Below, one piece after another: positions 62,414 through 64,000 of a stretch of 64,000 bases of DNA. Source of the DNA: Flavobacteriales bacterium (GTDB lineage Bacteria; Bacteroidota; Bacteroidia; Flavobacteriales_F; PHOS-HE28); contig JADJOG010000013.1 of NCBI GenBank assembly GCA_016713865.1, positions 1-64,000 on the forward strand, read 5' to 3'. The notes under the pieces are model-generated. The model had not been told where the DNA came from, did not search any database, and saw only the letters and a list, made by a program, of their open reading frames with translations. Positions within the stretch are counted from its first letter, which is position 1. Each line of letters begins with the position of its first letter. The position numbers and the translations under genes were made by a program.

Positions 62414-63238
62414 TCAATACCCGTTGATCTCGAACCACGCTTTCATGCGCGCATGCTTCTCAGCGTCGGTGCCCTTGCCGTGTATGGCGTCGCGCCACGT
62501 ACCGTACATCGGATTGGGCAGCAGGACGAAGTACCGCGCAAGGCTGTCAGCTAGGGCATCAACCACCTTCTTTCCGTTGTTGGCGCTGCGATCCTTGAAG
62601 CGTTCATCAAAATCGCGCAGCTGATCGCCAACGAGCAGCAACACCTGATGCGTGGCACGAACGCGCGCGCGCCGATCAGTCTTGTCGCTGTTGCCATCCA
62701 TCATGAGCAAGTGCATCTCATCGGCATCAGGGAAGCCGAGGTCCTGCAGGTTATTCAATGTGCTGGCCTTTTCGCGGATGTCGCGGTTGGTGATGTAGAA
62801 GACCTCGCATTTCGCCTGCTGTGCCGCGAACCGCAGGAACTCGACGGCCCCGGGGCTGGCCTTCGCTTCGGCCTTGTCGGTCCATTCGCGCCATGTGCTC
62901 TGATTGAAGGTGCGGCCTTGCTTGATCGCCTCCACCTGATAAGGACTGTTGTCGAGCACTGTCTCATCGATATCGACGATCACGGCGAACGGACCCGCAC
63001 CGCCTGCTTGGGCGAGATTGCTCTCCAACTTGAGATAGGCGTGCTGGTACGCTTGTCGGTACATCCAATACGCCTCGGCTGATGCATTCTGCCACAACAC
63101 CGCGTCGGCCCCTTGCTGGGCGAGCAGCGCCTCGTGACCGGGCGCTTGGGCACTGGGCTTGCTGCTCGAGCAGGCCATCAGGAACGCGACGGCCAGCGCA
63201 AGCGTGGCCAACCGGTTCAGTTGAAGTGGTGTCTTCAT
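62414..63238 (-). CDS. Lipoprotein e(P4)-family 5'-nucleotidase / acid phosphatase
   Basis: HAD-superfamily class B/C phosphatase anchored in the outer membrane by Cys23 (lipobox FLMAC). WQNASAEAYWMYRQAY, then the nucleophile motif IVDIDETVLDNSPY (Asp89, Asp91), the FYITNRDIREK motif II and LLLVGDQLRDFDERF motif IV are present. 274 residues. It releases phosphate or nucleosides (for example from NMN or AMP) outside the inner membrane. Between rsgA and dtd on the same strand. Confidence 0.93.
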   Translation of the reverse strand: MKTPLQLNRLATLALAVAFLMACSSSKPSAQAPGHEALLAQQGADAVLWQNASAEAYWMYRQAYQHAYLKLESNLAQAGGAGPFAVIVDIDETVLDNSPYQVEAIKQGRTFNQSTWREWTDKAEAKASPGAVEFLRFAAQQAKCEVFYITNRDIREKASTLNNLQDLGFPDADEMHLLMMDGNSDKTDRRARVRATHQVLLLVGDQLRDFDERFKDRSANNGKKVVDALADSLARYFVLLPNPMYGTWRDAIHGKGTDAEKHARMKAWFEINGY

Positions 63239-63250
63239 GAAGGTTCGCTT

Positions 63251-64000
63251 TCAGTCAACTCGGTATGGGCTTTCCTCATCGATGCCAGCGAGCATGTCAA
63301 GGTAGCTGCGGTAACGGCTCGCCGCCACTTCGCCGTTCTCCAAGCCTTCGCGCACGGCGCATCCCGGTTCGTCCTTGTGCAGGCAATCGTTGAACCGGCA
63401 GGCGCCCTTCAGCTTGAACATCTCGGGGAACTGGTCGCCGATATGCTGCTCCTCCAGATCAACCAGCCCGAAGCCCTTGATGCCGGGAGTATCGATGATG
63501 AAGGTCGGCTTGTCGGAATTCAGTTCGTACATCTCCGCATTCGTGGTGGTGTGAACGCCCTTGCCGCTTGCCTCGCTCACTTCCAAGGTGAAGAGGTCGA
63601 GCGTTGGGTCAATCGCATTGATCAGCGTGCTCTTCCCCACACCGCTGTGGCCTGCGACCAAGGTCACCTTGCCCGCCAGCAGATCCTTCACTTCGCTAAT
63701 GCCCTTGCCCTGAAGGGCCGAGGTCATGAGCACCTGGTAACCTGCTTGCTGGTACGTATCCACCAGATCAAACAACCCTTCCTGCTCGTCCTCATCGAGG
63801 TCGTCGATCTTGTTCACCACGACCACCGCCGGCACTTGATAGGTTTCGGCTGTTACCAGGAAACGATCGATGAAGCCAAAGCTGGTGCGCGGCCTCGCGA
63901 TCGTAACCATGATCAGCGCCTGATCGAGATTGGCCGCGATCACGTGCTTGTGGTGACTCAGGTTCACGCTGCGGCGCACGAGGTAATTGCGGCGATCGTG
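63251..64000 (-). CDS. rsgA: Ribosome small-subunit-dependent GTPase A (5' end outside window)
   Basis: Circularly permuted GTPase acting in late 30S maturation. The frame is open to the window edge, reading HDRRNYLVRRSVNLSHHKH, so the N-terminal OB-fold lies beyond 64000; the GTG at 63979 is not the true start. In order: VNKIDDLDED (G4), MTSALQGKG (G5), GHSGVGKSTLIN (G1), GKGVHTTTNAEMY (G2) and DTPGIKGFGL (G3), then the zinc-knuckle CRFNDCLHKDEPGC. The last residues LDMLAGIDEE are typical. Confidence 0.96.
   Translation of the reverse strand, partial: HDRRNYLVRRSVNLSHHKHVIAANLDQALIMVTIARPRTSFGFIDRFLVTAETYQVPAVVVVNKIDDLDEDEQEGLFDLVDTYQQAGYQVLMTSALQGKGISEVKDLLAGKVTLVAGHSGVGKSTLINAIDPTLDLFTLEVSEASGKGVHTTTNAEMYELNSDKPTFIIDTPGIKGFGLVDLEEQHIGDQFPEMFKLKGACRFNDCLHKDEPGCAVREGLENGEVAASRYRSYLDMLAGIDEESPYRVD

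Overview
The window reads as a chromosomal segment of a GC-rich (about 60%) Bacteroidota, most likely a Flavobacteriales-type environmental lineage. Evidence: at least eight secreted proteins ending in type IX secretion system (T9SS) sorting domains, a gliding-motility-associated C-terminal domain, DUF5689 and DUF4296 lipoproteins, a TonB-dependent receptor, no convincing Shine-Dalgarno sequences, and recurring TAnnTTTG-like -7 boxes close to start codons. I found no rRNA, tRNA, CRISPR array, insertion sequence or phage gene.

Layout: 1-1.3 kb, the end of a large MukB/JetC-like SMC ATPase. 1.5-5.2 kb, a mosaic T9SS cargo (NHL propeller, DUF11, calcium-loop repeats). 5.3-8.5 kb, GDP-fucose synthesis (fcl, gmd), cysQ and a 49-residue zinc-ribbon protein. 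8.7-15.8 kb, a minus-strand TonB receptor / DUF5689 lipoprotein / GH16 glycosidase / OB-fold secreted protein set. 16.1-27.5 kb, a giant adhesin-like gene with about 34 near-identical 237-bp units plus about six divergent ones, a PKD domain and a type B T9SS signal. 27.5-31 kb, polyprenol-phosphate mannose synthase, pyrC, a DUF4296 lipoprotein and an epimerase. 31.2-35.5 kb, sucB and sucA. 35.6-38.6 kb, a periplasmic protein and a short paralogue of the giant adhesin. 38.7-43.8 kb, a YfcH-type epimerase, then an MMPL exporter / rfbA / prenyl synthase operon. 43.9-55.5 kb, a surface-polysaccharide precursor region (CpsB phosphatase, rfbB, wbpA, wbpB, wbpD, uxs, ugd, wbpE), interrupted by a damaged T9SS cargo and an orphan substrate-binding protein. 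55.5-64 kb, waaA, mazG-type, dtd, acid phosphatase, rsgA and another T9SS cargo.

The wbpA/B/E/D set should make a UDP-diacetamido-glucuronic acid. In Porphyromonas gingivalis this pathway feeds the anionic LPS to which T9SS cargo is attached, so the sugar genes and the many T9SS cargo genes may serve one surface-display programme. The most unusual non-coding signal is a family of intergenic arrays: a 4-5 nt word repeated with 3-nt variable gaps, a short loop, then the complementary word repeated the same way. Each locus uses its own word.

Caution: about 17 genes or gene parts carry apparent single-base frameshifts, mostly at short homopolymers and including conserved genes. Two patches (23.4-24.0 kb and 50.7-50.8 kb) look corrupted. 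Residual sequencing or assembly error is the likeliest cause, so I treat most broken ORFs as one intact gene and give the deduced native start.
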